From a virus, in IMG/VR virus record IMGVR_UViG_3300023175_001185, positions 1 through 33,271 of that record: a stretch of DNA of 33,271 nt; one strand, given 5' to 3'. Below, in pieces: positions 1 through 8,819 of this stretch. The notes beneath the pieces were generated by a model. It was not told where the DNA came from and ran no database searches. It worked only from the letters and a program-made list of their open reading frames with translations. The translations under genes were made by a program, and so were the position numbers. Position 1 is the stretch's first letter. The number at the start of each line of letters is the position of its first letter.

Positions 1-1624
1 AACCCTTTAGGTTAAGGGCTGTAGTTCCAGGGTGAGTAACCAAGTTCTGAATCAACTTGTTTTGTATTGTTGCACCCTTACCCCAAAAGTTTTTAACCCT
101 TGTGTTGTATGAGTCTACTACTTTTGTGATAGCCTCTTCAGCATTGATCTCTTTCAATGGTTTGTTGACAAGGTATGTAAGGTTATTCAAGTGCTTTGAT
201 AGTGCCAGAATCCTACCTGCATCTGACGACATTGAAGAGAACTTAGAAAAGAACTGATCAACAGTGTCACCCTTGAATGTGTTGTCAAACTTGTTGAAGA
301 TATTATCGTATAGCTTTTGTACTTCAGCCTTACTTTTCTTATCAAGTAATCCGTATACATCTTTCATGTACAGATTGAAGGTGTCACCCTTTTCTCTTGG
401 CTTCCATGCACCAACCCCATTGTCATATAGGATATCACGAAGACCCCTTTGACCATTAGCCTTGTCACCAAAGTAAAAGTAATGAACTAACTCATAGTCA
501 AACAAGCTATCCCATTCTCCACCTTTTATTTCTTTGTTGGCAAGTCTAAGGTCTAGTCCTTCCCTTACCTGCTCTGCCCAACCCTCTGCATTGTTAGTAA
601 ACTCAGACAACTCTTTATTAAGTTTCTTAGCATTTGCTTTGAGGTTCTCTTTACCAACACCTAAGTCAGTAGCTTCCCTTCTAGCTGCTAGGGTCAGTCT
701 CTCTGATCTATCAATCAACTGAGAATAGAGGGGAAGTCTTTGTGTCCCTCTAGTCTTTTCAAGAACAAGACCAAGGCCACCACCAGTCAAACCCCCGGCA
801 AGAGCAAGCATTCCCCCTACTGGATCATACTCGTTTTGCACATCTGCTTTAACACGAGCACGTTGTTGTGCAGCATCAATCCCACCTGCTACAAGAGTAT
901 CAAAACCTGTGGCTCCAAGAAGTTCTTTCTTGAAAGCTTTTTGTCTAGCAGCTTTGTATGAAGAATCCTGCATGAGTGTCTTCATAAATTCTTTTTGTGC
1001 TGCCTCTTGAAGCTCCCTCTTACCACTTTGGGTAGCAGCTTTTCTTTTACCCATTTGCTTAGAAAGATTTTTAGCAGATTCTATAGCAGCTTTCTTTGCT
1101 ATCTGTGTAGCTGCCTTAGATGCTCCTGCTGCAAACATCTTGCCGACCCCAAAGCTGACAACGTTAACTGGATCCCATATTAAAGCACGAGCATAGTCAT
1201 AAACTGCATCAGCTTTTTCACCTATCGTCCTACCTTTGCTAAATGCACCACCAAGACTATCAAAGAGTTTATAAGCATTACCTGCTATTCTTCTTCTCTC
1301 TTCTAGTTCTTGTTCATTACCTTTGTTGAGGTGTGCTAATTCTTCTAGTGTTGTGATAGACTGACCAAAGTTAAACTTACGCATGTTGTTAATATAGGCA
1401 TCTACGATCTCTCTCTTGTCGTAGTTTCTTTCAGTCATACCCATACGGTCTTCCATGTAGTCACGGATGACTGTGTAGTTCTTGTCTTCCATCAGAGTAT
1501 CAATCAAAGAACCAGACTTGTTTCCCTCAAAGGTTTCAAGCTCTGGTTTCTTTTTTATACCCATGATGCTGTTGAATTGATCAACAGACATTCTACCTGT
1601 GGTTACTCTAGGTTCTCTGCCCAT
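1..1624 (-). CDS. Large internal virion (ejection-like) protein, N-terminal part, cut by the left window edge
   Basis: The frame is open from the ATG at 1622-1624 to the window edge, giving at least 541 residues with no stop. An AGGA-type ribosome binding site lies 6-7 nt upstream and the preceding gene stops 2 nt away, so the start is well supported. The N-terminus is MGREPRVTTGRMSVDQFN. The protein is rich in Lys, Glu and Ala and mostly helical in character. A Gly/Ala/Leu-rich apolar stretch (around VGGMLALAGGLTGGGLGLVL, encoded near 770-830) could contact membrane. The visible end reads NLVTHPGTTALNLKG. Size, helical character and position last in a run of large proteins after the fibres suggest an internal protein ejected with the DNA, comparable in role to T7 gp16 or P22 gp16/gp20. 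That role is inferred from context; no enzymatic motif was recognised. Confidence 0.7.
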   Translation of the reverse strand, partial: MGREPRVTTGRMSVDQFNSIMGIKKKPELETFEGNKSGSLIDTLMEDKNYTVIRDYMEDRMGMTERNYDKREIVDAYINNMRKFNFGQSITTLEELAHLNKGNEQELEERRRIAGNAYKLFDSLGGAFSKGRTIGEKADAVYDYARALIWDPVNVVSFGVGKMFAAGASKAATQIAKKAAIESAKNLSKQMGKRKAATQSGKRELQEAAQKEFMKTLMQDSSYKAARQKAFKKELLGATGFDTLVAGGIDAAQQRARVKADVQNEYDPVGGMLALAGGLTGGGLGLVLEKTRGTQRLPLYSQLIDRSERLTLAARREATDLGVGKENLKANAKKLNKELSEFTNNAEGWAEQVREGLDLRLANKEIKGGEWDSLFDYELVHYFYFGDKANGQRGLRDILYDNGVGAWKPREKGDTFNLYMKDVYGLLDKKSKAEVQKLYDNIFNKFDNTFKGDTVDQFFSKFSSMSSDAGRILALSKHLNNLTYLVNKPLKEINAEEAITKVVDSYNTRVKNFWGKGATIQNKLIQNLVTHPGTTALNLKG

Positions 1625-1626
1625 AC

Positions 1627-2874
1627 TTATTCCTCAGTTGAAAGTTGTACTTCTTCAACTATAATCATTGCACCAGTGCCTGAACCTCTTTTGTTGACGT
1701 ACTTATAGTACTTGATTCCATCTGGTGTCTGGATAGCTACCATCTTATCAGAGTCTACATCTGGTCTTGGTGTGTTATTTCTGAACCAGTCTTGTGCTGC
1801 TCTTTTAGGGTCTTCTCCCTCTTCAACAGTAACAATTGAAAACTCTACCTCAGGTGTCTCAGGCTGATCACCTTCACCATTACCATTTCCATCACCATTT
1901 CCATTACCATTTCCATCACCATTTCCATCACCATTTCCAGGAAGTTCTTCATCACTTGGTGTTAGGTATGTTTCAATAGTTTCAGTAGAGATAAAACCGG
2001 GTTGATTTACAAATATCTCAGGGCTGCTAGTGAAATAATCTTGAGCTAGACTTGGCCCAAGAAGTTCAATCATTTTAGCTAATCTTTCTTTCTTACCACC
2101 AATATCCTGGGTAGTTGAGAGATCTCGAATCCTACTCTGATTCGCAGCCCTTTCTTCTGGTGGTAAGGATACTAGCTTGTTATACTCTCTGGTTAGTAGG
2201 GAATCATACTCAGCTATCAAATCATTCTGTAAGTCTAAGATAAGTCTATCATCAACAGGTTGTAATGATCCGTAGTCTATACGACCTGATCTTGGACCTT
2301 TCTTACCCTCAATAGCAGCAGCTTGCATACTAGATACAATGTCTGCACCAGTTACACCTGGCATAATCTCACTAGCATACACATCACCTGCAATCACATC
2401 CATACCCGGACGTGTAAATAGACGTTGAACTAAGTTACGTTTATCCTCAGGCATCTCTACATCAGCAGCTTGCACAAAGTCTGGTGTAGCTTTTCTGATT
2501 AATTCTGAGGGAGTCATGTCTGGTGCTTCAAAGTTTTGAGATAATTCAACTGCATTGTTTAAAGCAGTAGCACTTAGAGAACCATCAAGTTTTCTTTTGT
2601 TTGCTATCTCAGCAAGTGTCATAAGTTCTTTTGGGTTTTCAGACAATAGATATAGAAGCTTCTCTCTTTCTAACCCTTCGTTAGACAAGAAGTCCACAGC
2701 AGATTCCATATCAAGTCTTGCTTTTTTCTGAGCATTTCTACGTTCTTGCCCTTGAGCAAACAAGTCTGCCTTTAGCCTATCACTAGATGTACGTACAAAT
2801 TCTCTGTTGTTTCTCATCTCTTCTGCAAGACTACCTGCAGCGTGGGATAAGACCCTACTTATATTTACTCTCAT
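1627..2874 (-). CDS. Putative internal virion protein with a GNGD-repeat linker
   Basis: This 415-residue protein starts at an ATG with GAGGA about 7 nt upstream, and its stop is 2 nt before the next gene. Residues 1-300 are charged and predicted helical. A Gly/Asn/Asp repeat linker (24 residues) follows, then a compact C-terminal segment of about 80 residues (PEVEFSIVTVEEGEDP to the end). The C-terminal part has alternating hydrophobic residues typical of a small beta or mixed domain. No catalytic motif was recognised. Its place between the 177-aa protein and the giant protein at the left edge suggests a virion component, perhaps an internal or ejection protein. The linker would join a helical body to a small adhesion or assembly domain; this is inference. 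Confidence 0.7.
   Translation of the reverse strand: MRVNISRVLSHAAGSLAEEMRNNREFVRTSSDRLKADLFAQGQERRNAQKKARLDMESAVDFLSNEGLEREKLLYLLSENPKELMTLAEIANKRKLDGSLSATALNNAVELSQNFEAPDMTPSELIRKATPDFVQAADVEMPEDKRNLVQRLFTRPGMDVIAGDVYASEIMPGVTGADIVSSMQAAAIEGKKGPRSGRIDYGSLQPVDDRLILDLQNDLIAEYDSLLTREYNKLVSLPPEERAANQSRIRDLSTTQDIGGKKERLAKMIELLGPSLAQDYFTSSPEIFVNQPGFISTETIETYLTPSDEELPGNGDGNGDGNGNGNGDGNGNGEGDQPETPEVEFSIVTVEEGEDPKRAAQDWFRNNTPRPDVDSDKMVAIQTPDGIKYYKYVNKRGSGTGAMIIVEEVQLSTEE
1867..1938 (-). repeat. 12-nt coding tandem repeat (GNGD linker)
   Basis: Six in-frame 12-nt units encode GNGD, GNGD, GNGN, GNGD, GNGN and GEGD in the 415-aa protein. The units are nearly identical at DNA level, so unit number may vary by slippage or recombination. 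Confidence 0.85.
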
Positions 2875-2875
2875 T

Positions 2876-3409
2876 TTACATCCTCGACATTAAGCCTGTT
2901 GGTTTTTCTTCTTTTGGCATTTCTTCTGGCATTGCCTCAGACTCAGATGATCCCTCTAGTTCTTCAGCCACTTCTTCCACCACCTCAAAGCCACTGTCTT
3001 TCTGTTCTTCTGGTGTAGCTTTTAATGATTTACGAACCAACATAGCAGCCCTAGTTATAGGATCTTCTACGTCACCATTAAACTCTTCTTTGTACTTTAT
3101 ACCTGCTTCATCTGCAGCACTCTTTACAAAAGCATGTACAATAGGAAAAACAATTAAGCTTATATCAACGTTATGAATGCCTTGTCCAACAGCAGCAGTC
3201 ATCATTGTTTCAACAAGAATAGAAGAAGGTATGCCGTACTCCAAAGCAAAGAATACGTTGTCCATAACATCTACATCTGTCAATCTTTCAATATGATATT
3301 TGATAGCCTCATTGTAGTCTGTGATCTGAGGTGGTCTTTCCCAAGGATAGTTCTTTGGAGTATCTGTTAGAGATTGACCTGGAATAGGAGCCTTAAGGGA
3401 TGCAGTCAT
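2876..3409 (-). CDS. Conserved phage structural-type protein of unknown function
   Basis: This 177-residue protein opens with APIPGQSLTDTPKNYPWERP, an N-terminus I associate with conserved uncharacterised proteins of marine phages. Residues 30-115 look like a helical core, containing the hydrophobic run MMTAAVGQGIHNVDISLIVF. The C-terminal 50 residues are acidic, rich in Glu, Ser and Pro, and end in LMSRM, typical of a disordered tail. The start ATG overlaps the upstream stop by one base (TAATG), so the two genes are translationally coupled. Context among internal virion proteins suggests a virion or assembly role. The function is unknown. Confidence 0.7.
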   Translation of the reverse strand: MTASLKAPIPGQSLTDTPKNYPWERPPQITDYNEAIKYHIERLTDVDVMDNVFFALEYGIPSSILVETMMTAAVGQGIHNVDISLIVFPIVHAFVKSAADEAGIKYKEEFNGDVEDPITRAAMLVRKSLKATPEEQKDSGFEVVEEVAEELEGSSESEAMPEEMPKEEKPTGLMSRM

Positions 3410-4341
3410 TATAAAGTACCTCTAATTTCTCTTATTACTGCATTCTGTCTTTCCTCAGACAACTTTTTAAATCCTTCCCACTCTTTACCCATTTCTTCTC
3501 TGGCTTTTTTCAAGGAGTAATTAGGTTTAACTCTACGTTGTACAAGGTATACAGCAATTTTATCTTGTGTCTCTTCATTAAAGATAGTGTCTTCAGTAAT
3601 ACCTAATTCCTCTAACACACCTCTATCTCTTAGATCACGGAGGGTATTCCCAACAAACTGGTATTTACCTACAGCAGTTGTGTCATGTCCTAGTTCCAAG
3701 TTTCTTTTATGAAAGTCACCATTCAACTCAGTTAAATCATATATTGCAGACATAGGCATAGCAGTAATTTCCATGCCAAGGAATTTACCATCTACACTCT
3801 CTGCATTAGCAAACATACTATCATAAGACTTAGCTTCAGTGTCAGATATAGCAGATCTAAACTCAGAACCTGCTAGGATAAAGGCAGGTAGCCCTTGCCT
3901 TGATGCTCTGTTCTGATCTGTAGCCTCTACTCTTTCTGTTTGAGCATTTGTATTAGTAAGATTTGGTCTTGAAGAGGTGGGATCAAAGGGTGCATCTGAA
4001 TCAATGTCTTGTGAATTGTACCAATCTAAACTTGGTGTCTCACTATCACTTGGTTCCCTAGCACCAACAATAAAACTAGAAAGCCTAGCCATTAGCTTTT
4101 CATTTTCTTCTTCAGCTTCAGCTTTACTTTGTTTTCTTAAGTTATCAAAAGAACGTTTAACACCATACGATGCATCACTCATAGCAGCCTTTGTCTTTGA
4201 GGCTTGCCCTCTTGCAGACATCAAACTTTCTCTTGTAGAAGAACTTGATTTACCAGTTGGATCACCAAGGATAGCTTCTGCCAGTGAGTTCATTTGTCTT
4301 TCTAGTTTTTTTCTTTGTCTTGCTGAAAGTTCTTCTGCCAT
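3409..4341 (-). CDS. Virion-associated lysozyme-like (transglycosylase) protein
   Basis: The protein has 310 residues from the ATG at 4339-4341, one base after the upstream stop. A longer reading from 4365 would need a TTG start inside the previous gene and is less likely. The N-terminal 150 residues are charged and low in complexity. The C-terminal half reads SDTEAKSYDSMFAN, then HDTTAVGKYQFVGNTLRDL, then EETQDKIAVYLVQRR. This resembles the lambda R-type muramidase/transglycosylase family, where a catalytic Glu is followed by an (S/T)AxGxYQF signature. The expected role is local opening of peptidoglycan during DNA entry. The Glu in SDTEA is the candidate catalytic residue by position only. 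An endolysin role is possible but less likely given the place in the virion-protein run. Confidence 0.65.
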   Translation of the reverse strand: MAEELSARQRKKLERQMNSLAEAILGDPTGKSSSSTRESLMSARGQASKTKAAMSDASYGVKRSFDNLRKQSKAEAEEENEKLMARLSSFIVGAREPSDSETPSLDWYNSQDIDSDAPFDPTSSRPNLTNTNAQTERVEATDQNRASRQGLPAFILAGSEFRSAISDTEAKSYDSMFANAESVDGKFLGMEITAMPMSAIYDLTELNGDFHKRNLELGHDTTAVGKYQFVGNTLRDLRDRGVLEELGITEDTIFNEETQDKIAVYLVQRRVKPNYSLKKAREEMGKEWEGFKKLSEERQNAVIREIRGTL

Positions 4342-4342
4342 A

Positions 4343-7300
4343 TTAAGTCCATCCTGCGATACCAACTAGTATCTCTTTAATAAAGTCACCTGTGTTTGCT
4401 TCTGCTTCAAGGTCAGCCTGTAACTCTGCAGCATCCTTTTGAGCTTGTGCAGCAATCTTTTGAAGGACAACCTCATTAGCTCTGTTAGCATTATTTTCTG
4501 AGACTTGGAAAGCCATAGATAAAAGATCTCTTTCACGTTGCCAAATCTCGTCAAGGTTAGTTGCTGTTAGCTCATTCATAGTTTGTGCAAACTGCATATT
4601 ACTTTCATTCTGAGCAGCAGTGTTCATAGTGGCAATGTTCTGTCTCCACTGAGCATTAGCTTGTGCAATAACAAGACCATTTTGTGCATTAAACATCGTT
4701 CTTTGATTTTGCATCTCAGCATTAAATTGTCTTAAAGCATTCACGTTATTCACGTTGAATTGATCCATAGCATTAGCTTGGGATGCATTGAACTGAGATG
4801 CCTGTGCAGAAAGTGAAGCAAAGAATTGATTAGTCTGATTCTCGCTTGTTGCATTAAACTGTGCAGCAGCATTTTCTGCGGCCTGATCTGTAAACAAAGC
4901 TTGTAGGTTCTGCTGTGACTTAAACATTTCAGTTTGTTGAGCATTGTTTAAGTTAGTCATATCCATCTGTAGGAAGCTTTGTGCATTCTGCACTGCAGCC
5001 TGTTGACGGTTATTCAAGTTAGCCATGTCAAGGTTAGCTAATGCTGCAGCCTCTGCCATAACCATAGCTTGCTTATTAGAAAGGTTGTTAAGCTCCATAG
5101 TATTTGCAGCACGAGAATTTTCTAAAGCAATGTTTTGCTCTGCAGTAAAGTTCATGTTGGCAATATCACCAATACGTGCAGAGTTTTGTACACGAGCTTG
5201 GAACTCTTGATCAAACTCTTGCCCTAAGAAGGTAGCACGTTGCTGTGCTGCAAGCATTGCACGTTGTTGTCTATTACTTAGGTTCTGTGCTTCAAAGCTT
5301 GCTCGAGTAGCTGCATCAGCTTGGGCTATTGGTAGTGCAGATTCCATAGCTGCTTGGATTACAGCCTGTCCTGCCATTGAAGAAGCACTCAGTCCTCTAG
5401 CAGCTAGTGTAGCCATTGCAGTTCTCATTGAACCTGCAGCCCAAGGAGGTGTTTCTCCACCTTCAAACTGTTGCATAAGACCTTCTAGTTGTCCTGCAAC
5501 AGTAGCTTGTTTACTTGGTGTTGCTGTAGCAGCCTCAATCTGTTCAGTAAACTTAGCAGCTTTTTCAGCATTAGCTGCACCAGATATAAGCTCACCTTCT
5601 TGGATCTCCCTCTGTACTGGGTTCTCCATCATGATAGCTTGCCCTTGAGCAGCTTCCATTCCAGTTACTGAGCTAGTCTCTTGCTGTTGTGCAGTTACCT
5701 GTGCCTCTTCAGAAACTACACCTTGTTGTGCTTGTAGCTTATCAGTTTCTGCTTGAACTTCAGGAGTAACAGTTGATGTAGTTACTGTACTTGCCCCTGT
5801 CTGTGTTGGCATTTGAGCTTGTGTTACCGTACCAACAGTTGCAGCTTCTGCCATAGAAGCTTGAGCAGGAGCTTGCCCTGCATCTGTACTTATCATGTCA
5901 GCTTCATCTGGGGTTACCTGTGCTACTGCTGACTGTCGAGGACCAGTCATGGTTTCAGTAACAACATTCTTCTGCATTTCTTTAAACTCTTCAGGACCAA
6001 TAGTTGAAGCAAGGTTGTCAACATCAGTCCCTGTCTGTGCTCCCATTCTCACTGACGACATATTTCTTAAAGCATCTGTAAGACTACCAAGCTTTGCAGC
6101 TAGGGCAGGGTTAGCCGACATTTGTTTTTTAAGATCTGATGAATTACCTTGAAAGTTCATCACTCTTTGAGCAATCTTAAGATAAATATCTTCACTTGAT
6201 TTATTTGGGTCAGACTCTAAGCCACCTTTTTCATAACCATTCATAAGTCCACCTCTTGCCACAGCAGTGTAACCTGGTGGAACATAAGTTATAGGATTTC
6301 CTGAAGCATCTACCGTTGCCTGAATCTTTTGACCAAACTGGTTTTGATAAGTTTTTATACCACCAAAGCCACCTTGAGATTGACTAGTCAAGTTAGACAT
6401 AGTTGTTCCAGTGTAGTTGGGTTTTACTGTTATTTGGTTTGGTACTGCTGAAATACCAGAAGTTTGTAGAGGAGTACTAACTGTTCCTGTTGTGCTTGGT
6501 TGTATAACACCAGTAGTTCCAGTAGTTCCAGTAGAGGTTGTATCCATAGTCACGGCCTGTGGGACATCTTCATAAGTTGGTTTTGTAGTATCTGTGCCAA
6601 CATCCCCGACAGCTTCATCAACAGTCTCAACGTCTGGAGATGTAATAGTTTGACCAGTCTCTGTATCATCAATAGTTTCTGTTGTTGTTGCAGTAGTACC
6701 AGTGTCTGTGGAGTCTATTGTTTGAGCAGTAGATACTTTTGGCTGTGGTGTTGAAATACCAGATACAAACTCCATATCCCAAAAATCATTGTAGTCTTCC
6801 CAGGGAGAATAAGAATTTGCTATAGTGTTGAATGTGTTGAAGTAAGTATTTCTTAAGTCTGAATTAAGGTATATGTCTCCTGACATAGCTTCTTTAACTG
6901 GGTCAATCCAAGAGGAATCTCTAACACCAAAACTTTTCAAAGTACCTATAGTAGAGTCTGAATTATTAAGATCCAAACTTCTTAGTATAGTCCCATTTGC
7001 TGCTGTTACATAAGCAAAAGAAGGTTGATTAGGATCATCACTGACCTTATAAGAAACACTTGTCCCACCATACATCTTGGAGGTGGCTATATTTGCTGCT
7101 GCCTCAAGACGATTGGGATCATATTTAAAATCAAAAGTGTCTACATTAGGACCACCTGTTGAAACTTTTGCTGCTTCAAAGATAGCATTCCAGTTTCTAG
7201 TATCTGTATTTGATCCAACAACACCATACAGAAGTTCACTTGCTTTTTTAGTTATTTGGGAGTAATCCTCCCCAGATGAATAAAGCTCTTCTACTGTTTT

Positions 7301-7684
7301 ACCTGAAAGAGCTTCCATCATCTCTCTCATGTTTGGTTTACGTGGGTTGTTTACGTCATAACCATAGTCAGGATCTACCCAATCGGGTATTCCGTTCGTA
7401 GTAGTGCTTGTAGTAGCTGTACTGCCTTTTCTAGCTTCAAAAGCATTAGCTAAAAGACGAGCATCATTAGCTGCACTCAAAGGATTACGTACAGTAGTAT
7501 TGGCAGTAGTACCATCAGACCATGTAATAGTCCAGTTACCTGACCCCCCAGATATGGTATAGTTATCTGGGTCAGCAGGAATATTACCTTCAGATGCAAC
7601 TCTATCGAGGTCATCCTGAATATAAGAAGGTAGATTACCTTTCTCATCATAGAACTTTTCATCACCTTCTGGTATAATAGCCAT
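4343..7684 (-). CDS. Large Asn/Gln/Ala-rich internal or tail protein
   Basis: This 1113-residue protein begins MAIIPEGDEKFYDEKG, with an AAGG-type site about 10 nt upstream. The first 300 residues look globular (NYTISGGSGNWTITW is beta-like). A Thr/Gly/Ser-rich disordered linker follows (TSTGTTGTTG region). From about residue 600 the sequence is almost wholly Ala, Gln, Asn, Met and Phe in recurring short helical units such as NLNNRQQAAVQNAQSF and QFNASQANAMDQFN. The last residues, DFIKEILVGIAGWT, are apolar. Long amphipathic Gln/Asn-rich helices are typical of phage ejection proteins that form trans-envelope channels. It directly follows hldD and opens the second block of virion genes. No enzymatic domain was recognised; the ejection role is inferred. 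Confidence 0.7.
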   Translation of the reverse strand: MAIIPEGDEKFYDEKGNLPSYIQDDLDRVASEGNIPADPDNYTISGGSGNWTITWSDGTTANTTVRNPLSAANDARLLANAFEARKGSTATTSTTTNGIPDWVDPDYGYDVNNPRKPNMREMMEALSGKTVEELYSSGEDYSQITKKASELLYGVVGSNTDTRNWNAIFEAAKVSTGGPNVDTFDFKYDPNRLEAAANIATSKMYGGTSVSYKVSDDPNQPSFAYVTAANGTILRSLDLNNSDSTIGTLKSFGVRDSSWIDPVKEAMSGDIYLNSDLRNTYFNTFNTIANSYSPWEDYNDFWDMEFVSGISTPQPKVSTAQTIDSTDTGTTATTTETIDDTETGQTITSPDVETVDEAVGDVGTDTTKPTYEDVPQAVTMDTTSTGTTGTTGVIQPSTTGTVSTPLQTSGISAVPNQITVKPNYTGTTMSNLTSQSQGGFGGIKTYQNQFGQKIQATVDASGNPITYVPPGYTAVARGGLMNGYEKGGLESDPNKSSEDIYLKIAQRVMNFQGNSSDLKKQMSANPALAAKLGSLTDALRNMSSVRMGAQTGTDVDNLASTIGPEEFKEMQKNVVTETMTGPRQSAVAQVTPDEADMISTDAGQAPAQASMAEAATVGTVTQAQMPTQTGASTVTTSTVTPEVQAETDKLQAQQGVVSEEAQVTAQQQETSSVTGMEAAQGQAIMMENPVQREIQEGELISGAANAEKAAKFTEQIEAATATPSKQATVAGQLEGLMQQFEGGETPPWAAGSMRTAMATLAARGLSASSMAGQAVIQAAMESALPIAQADAATRASFEAQNLSNRQQRAMLAAQQRATFLGQEFDQEFQARVQNSARIGDIANMNFTAEQNIALENSRAANTMELNNLSNKQAMVMAEAAALANLDMANLNNRQQAAVQNAQSFLQMDMTNLNNAQQTEMFKSQQNLQALFTDQAAENAAAQFNATSENQTNQFFASLSAQASQFNASQANAMDQFNVNNVNALRQFNAEMQNQRTMFNAQNGLVIAQANAQWRQNIATMNTAAQNESNMQFAQTMNELTATNLDEIWQRERDLLSMAFQVSENNANRANEVVLQKIAAQAQKDAAELQADLEAEANTGDFIKEILVGIAGWT

Positions 7685-7695
7685 AATACTTTACC

Positions 7696-8466
7696 TTAAA
7701 CTGAAAGAGTGTCCCAAAGCTTTGTTGTGTCTGCTTTAGTAAACTCTTGGTAATTACCTTTTAAATTTTCTGGGAAATCAATAAACTCTATAGTTGCACC
7801 AGTCTTATCAGAAATCTCTAGGGCTACATCGTAGAAGCTACGAGCTTTACCTGTACCAACATTCCAAACACCTGACTCATCTATACTCAAGAATTTCTGG
7901 TGGTAGTCTACAACTTCGTCTACATGGATAAAATCTCTGAAGTACTTAGGAGACCCTTTGAAGATCTTTATCTTACCACTCGTCTTAGCTTGTTCCATAA
8001 ACTTGGTGAAGGGACTTGCTTGATTTCCTTTGTGTTCTTCTTGTGGTCCGTAGACGTTAAAATATCTAAATATGTGTGTAGTAATAGGAGCATTTCTCAA
8101 CTCTACGTATCTCTCAAACATAGCTTTGCTACGTGCGTAATGGTTCTGAGGATTAAGAGGAGAAGTCTCCTTAAAGTCTGACTTCAATCCGTACACAGAG
8201 GCACTAGAAGCAAATTGAAACTTAACATCGTTATTAATACATTCTTCGTATAACTTAATAGTGAACTCTAGGTTCTGTCTATATATCTTTGAGATGTTTG
8301 TTTCTGTGGTGGAGCTAATAGCCCCTAGGTGTATAACCCAGTCTAGATTCTTAATTGAGGGGAACGACATCCCCCATTCGTTCTTAATAATTTCATGTTC
8401 ATCCTGTAGTTTATTGATAAGATTTTTGCCGATAAAACCATTGCTACCTGTAACTAAGATTTTCAT
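7696..8466 (-). CDS. hldD: ADP-L-glycero-D-manno-heptose 6-epimerase (HldD)
   Basis: This 256-residue short-chain dehydrogenase/epimerase would convert ADP-D-glycero-D-manno-heptose to ADP-L-glycero-D-manno-heptose in the cytoplasm. Residues 7-13, GSNGFIG, are the NAD(P)-binding glycine motif. Residues 46-57, HLGAISSTTETN, match the HldD signature HLGAxSSTTE. The catalytic set is SSAS (87-90), Tyr110 and Lys114 (YARSK). FRYFNVYGP (133-141), HKG (145-147) and the C-terminal GNYQEFTKAD also match HldD rather than generic epimerases. E. coli HldD has about 310 residues, so this is a compact form. It overlaps the cupin gene by 4 nt (ATGA) and ends the sugar cassette. Identity as HldD is strong; whether the L,D or D,D sugar is used downstream is unknown. 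Confidence 0.9.
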   Translation of the reverse strand: MKILVTGSNGFIGKNLINKLQDEHEIIKNEWGMSFPSIKNLDWVIHLGAISSTTETNISKIYRQNLEFTIKLYEECINNDVKFQFASSASVYGLKSDFKETSPLNPQNHYARSKAMFERYVELRNAPITTHIFRYFNVYGPQEEHKGNQASPFTKFMEQAKTSGKIKIFKGSPKYFRDFIHVDEVVDYHQKFLSIDESGVWNVGTGKARSFYDVALEISDKTGATIEFIDFPENLKGNYQEFTKADTTKLWDTLSV

Positions 8467-8819
8467 TCTTGACTGTCTCCCTTTCCGACACGATAGTTAT
8501 CTTCAACGGAATCAGGAGTAGAAACTTCTACAAGTGTACCTTCCTCTAAACAAAATATTTGATGAGGAACTAGAGGTGGGTTATGCCATGTGTCTCCCTC
8601 GTTTAACTCTTCAACGTGTAATGTTGCATCTTCAGTATCAATCCAGTGTACTTCAAACTTACCAGATAGGACGTACCATGTTTCATCTTTCTCTTTGTGG
8701 AAGTGCATAGAAAACTTACCACCAAAGTGAAATTGTAAGAACTTACCACAATACTTGTCGTTGGTTGCCCAGATTAGCTCAGACCCCCAACCTTTCTTAA
8801 CGAAGCCTTCAAGTCTCAT
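8463..8819 (-). CDS. Single-domain cupin, sugar-pathway associated
   Basis: This 118-residue protein carries a full cupin motif 1 at about residues 33-55: Gly, five residues, His-x-His, four residues, Glu, six residues, Gly (HFHKEKDETWYVLSG). Motif 2 is GDTWHNPPLVPHQ. The metal ligands (two His, Glu, third His) are therefore present. Single cupins of this type are found among mannose-6-phosphate isomerase type II and sugar-nucleotide isomerase proteins. It overlaps hldA by 11 nt upstream and hldD by 4 nt downstream, so it is made together with the heptose enzymes. It could act on a heptose intermediate or product. The pathway lacks a GmhA isomerase in this window, and a stand-in role is possible but untested. 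Confidence 0.8.
   Translation of the reverse strand: MRLEGFVKKGWGSELIWATNDKYCGKFLQFHFGGKFSMHFHKEKDETWYVLSGKFEVHWIDTEDATLHVEELNEGDTWHNPPLVPHQIFCLEEGTLVEVSTPDSVEDNYRVGKGDSQE

Noticed and set aside
4342-4365. Extended start for the lysozyme-like gene
   Set aside because: Needs a TTG start overlapping the upstream gene by 23 nt; an ATG one base after the upstream stop fits better.
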